In this document: piece by piece, positions 62,051 through 64,000 of the stretch | Layout of the letters: each line of letters begins with the position of its first letter | How positions within the stretch are numbered: position 1 is the first letter of the stretch | Source of the DNA: Lachnospiraceae bacterium | Lineage (GTDB): Bacteria; Bacillota; Clostridia; Lachnospirales; Anaerotignaceae | Assembly (NCBI GenBank): GCA_910576545.1 | Contig: CAJTKM010000001.1 | Span: 124,001-188,000 of the forward strand | Length of the DNA: 64,000 nt | Direction: 5' to 3' | Notes under the pieces: model-generated | Told to the model about the DNA's origin: nothing | What the model saw: the letters and a program-made list of their open reading frames with translations, nothing else | Databases searched by the model: none | Made by a program: the position numbers and the translations under genes

Positions 62051-62212
62051 CAGACTGCCAAAAACCTATTTCTGCATCGTGGAAGGATTCGGGAAACGAA
62101 GCGTTTCCCCTGACACCGCCTTTGGCGGCAGGCCTTTGGTCTGGTTCGCAAAGCCGGCTGCTGGCCAACGGCGGCTACATGGAAGGCAAAGCCTGAGCCT
62201 TTTTTGACACGC
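62051..62212 (+). repeat. Family C repeat, copy 3
   Basis: CAGACTGCCAAAAA, GGGAAACGAAGCGTTTCCCC and GGCAAAGCCTGAGCCTTTTTTGA in the family order, with an extra GCCTTTGGCGGC hairpin. Confidence 0.7.
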
Positions 62213-62215
62213 AGA

Positions 62216-62252
62216 AAAATCCTTTCAGCTGAAAACTGAAAGGATTTTTTTG
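62216..62252. terminator. Bidirectional terminator
   Basis: AATCCTTTCAG pairs with CTGAAAGGATT, T runs on both strands; ends the MATE gene. Confidence 0.85.
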
Positions 62253-63626
62253 TTAAGCCATTTCAGGCGTTTCTTTTTTGGGCATTGTGCGCAGTTCTTT
62301 TCTGTAGATATACCTGACGAAAAAGATATTGAATACAAGCGTTGAAATTTCCGCCGCAGGGAATGCCAGCCAGACTGCGGAAAGCCCCTGTATTTTCGCC
62401 ATCAGTATCGCCACTGGCAGAAGCACGACAAGCTGGCGGAGCACCGCACCGGCAAGGCTCAGGAACCCATGCCCCAATGCCTGATAAAACGATGTGGAAA
62501 TGATATTGAAGCCCGCGAACAGGAAGCTGAAGCTGATTGTCCGCAGGGCGACTGTGCCGATTTCCAGCATTTGTTCAGATGCGTTGAAAATGCGCAGAAG
62601 CTGCGGCGAAAAGAACTGGAACGCCAGAAAGCCCAGCGCCATGATTGCCGTTGCGTAAAGCATACTCAGCTTAATTGTCCGCATAATGCGCTCCGGATTG
62701 CGTGCGCCGTAGTTGTATGCCACGATTGGCACCATGCCGTTATTCAGACCGAACACAGGCATGAAAATAAAGCTTTGCAGCTTGAAATACACGCCGAATA
62801 CTGCTGTCGCCGTAGAGGTAAAGGAAATCAGTATTTTGTTCATGCCGAAGGTCATGATAGAACCAATAGACGCCATACAGATGGACGGGATGCCGATGGC
62901 ATAAATCTTTTTGATTGCCATACTGGAAAGTCCGTATTTTTTTGGAGATATTACGATATCGTCGTTTTTCTTTTTGTTGTACCATAAAGAGAGAGCCGCC
63001 GCAGCCATCTGACCGAGTACGGTTGCCAGAGCCGCGCCTGCAATGCCCATCCTGGGCAGACCGAACAGCCCGAAAATCAGTATCGGGTCAAGAATGATAT
63101 TCAGTATCGCGCCAAGCCCCTGTGTCAGCATAGTGTAGAATGTGCGCCCTGTTGCCTGCAAAATGCGGTCAAAGGCAATCTGCAAAAATATGCCGAAGGA
63201 AAGGCAGCTGCAAACCTGTATGTATATGGTACCCTGCTGGATAATGTCGAGGTCGTCTGTCTGCATACGGAAGAAAAGTTCACTTCCGAAAAATGCCAGC
63301 AGTGCAAAGGCGATGGTACTGAAAATTGCCAGATAAACGCCGTTGTTTGCTATCAGATTCGCCCGTTCGCGGTTTCCTTCACCCAATGCGCGGGAAATCA
63401 GTGCGTTCATGCCTACGCCAGTACCAGTCGATACGGCAATCATCAGGTTCTGGACGGGGAATGCCAGGGATACTGCTGTCAGAGCGTTTTCGCTCAGCTG
63501 TGCCACGAACATACTGTCCACAATGTTGTATAATGCCTGCACAAGCATTGCCGCTACCATAGGCAATGACATGGAAAGCAGAAGCCGGTTGATTGGCATG
63601 GTACCCATTTTATTTGTTGTTTCCAC
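62253..63626 (-). CDS. MATE family efflux transporter
   Basis: A 457-aa transporter with twelve spans, exporting organic cations or drugs by Na or H antiport. PMVAAMLVQALYNIVDSMFV in span 1 and the second-half repeat (PSICMASIGSIMTFGMNKIL) fit the DinF/NorM group. A GTG start at 63626 follows GGGAGG, preferred over the upstream TTG-type start. Confidence 0.93.
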   Translation of the reverse strand: METTNKMGTMPINRLLLSMSLPMVAAMLVQALYNIVDSMFVAQLSENALTAVSLAFPVQNLMIAVSTGTGVGMNALISRALGEGNRERANLIANNGVYLAIFSTIAFALLAFFGSELFFRMQTDDLDIIQQGTIYIQVCSCLSFGIFLQIAFDRILQATGRTFYTMLTQGLGAILNIILDPILIFGLFGLPRMGIAGAALATVLGQMAAAALSLWYNKKKNDDIVISPKKYGLSSMAIKKIYAIGIPSICMASIGSIMTFGMNKILISFTSTATAVFGVYFKLQSFIFMPVFGLNNGMVPIVAYNYGARNPERIMRTIKLSMLYATAIMALGFLAFQFFSPQLLRIFNASEQMLEIGTVALRTISFSFLFAGFNIISTSFYQALGHGFLSLAGAVLRQLVVLLPVAILMAKIQGLSAVWLAFPAAEISTLVFNIFFVRYIYRKELRTMPKKETPEMA

Positions 63627-63732
63627 TATTTTTCCTCCCTTCATCTTATGTGAAACAGCGTGAAGCCAAACCCGTTCTGCTGGATATGGCTTTCAAGTGA
63701 AAAAAAGTTTGCTCCCGCAAACCATAAACTTT

Positions 63733-63761
63733 ATCATATCTATTTTGGAGGATTTTGTCAA
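63733..63761 (-). promoter_or_regulatory. Promoter of the MATE gene
   Basis: On the minus strand TTGACA, a 17-nt spacer and TATGAT. Confidence 0.75.
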
Positions 63762-63830
63762 GCAGGTTGAATGTTAAATATCGATTAGAAGGGACAGGGA
63801 AGAAAAGCCGGTATATTTTGCGGATTCCTG

Positions 63831-63859
63831 TTGATAAAACAGAAAACAAGACTTATTAT
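63831..63859 (+). promoter_or_regulatory. Promoter of the LysE-like gene
   Basis: TTGATA, a 17-nt spacer and TATTAT, about 35 nt before the ribosome site. Confidence 0.6.
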
Positions 63860-63911
63860 AGTATATGTGAATTATGAAGAGCGGATATTTTTAAGAAGGA
63901 GGAACTGACTA

Positions 63912-64000
63912 ATGTTTCACTGGATACCCTTTCTCACCTACGCAGTCGCGACAGCCATAACCCCTGGTCCAAACAACATCATGTCCATGTCGAACGGCAG
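63912..64000 (+). CDS. LysE-family translocator, partial
   Basis: Only 29 residues are inside the window: MFHWIPFLTYAVATAITPGP followed by NNIMSMSNG. The first span followed by TPGPNN is typical of LysE/RhtB amino-acid exporters. ATG 9 nt after AAGGAGG. Divergent from the MATE gene. Confidence 0.8.
   Translation, partial: MFHWIPFLTYAVATAITPGPNNIMSMSNG

Overview
The window looks like chromosome of a spore-forming, flagellated, anaerobic Firmicute of class Clostridia. The evidence is a CotS-type spore-coat protein, a fliD-fliS flagellar cluster, anaerobic ribonucleotide reductase (nrdDG), an NfnAB-type transhydrogenase, a minimal SufC/SufB-type Fe-S pair, strong AGGAGG ribosome sites, and TTGACA/TATAAT promoters. 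The gene set resembles Lachnospirales, but I cannot name a species. No plasmid, prophage, transposase or CRISPR array is visible. Accessory DNA is mostly non-coding repeat families and small HTH regulators.

Layout. 1-2.9 kb: a partial membrane protein, repeats, a CotS-like gene and a small membrane protein/HTH pair. 2.9-12 kb: ComFB, tRNA-Lys, cca, an acyltransferase, then a divergent block with parA and a long repeat-bearing ComFB-domain protein on one strand and fliD-fliS-fliT-like on the other. 12-19 kb: a C39-like peptidase, an orphan FtsE-like ATPase, a 6S-like structured RNA, efp, yqeG, an M29 aminopeptidase and a barstar-like gene. 19-25 kb: nfnA/nfnB split by a repeat, mazG-hup, a dense repeat patch and two divergent HTH regulators. 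25-31 kb: a TetR-regulated export operon (lipoprotein adaptor, two ABC-2 permeases, TolC-like protein) with no ATPase. 31-43 kb: nrdDG, a Mn riboswitch with a P-type ATPase, and a nitrilase-msrAB-recU-tldD-pmbA operon. 43-52.8 kb: two tandem WG-repeat exported proteins, a cysteine desulfidase-like gene, nfo, ogt, asnS and a decayed third WG-repeat gene. 52.8-64 kb: putP, ddl-murI, an FMN riboswitch with ribU, lepB, the SufC/SufB-type pair, a MATE transporter and the start of a LysE-family gene.

How the parts fit. Two riboswitches tie metal and flavin levels to transport. Two membrane-protein/HTH pairs look autoregulated through palindromic operators. The parA/ComFB-like operon and the fliD operon share one intergenic region, which suggests motility or cell-position control, possibly with cyclic-di-nucleotide input because ComFB proteins are reported c-di-NMP receptors.

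At least four families of non-coding repeats (called A-D here) fill the gaps. Several copies touch stop codons, lie in leader regions or separate cistrons of one operon. All identifications come from reading the sequence; no database search was possible.
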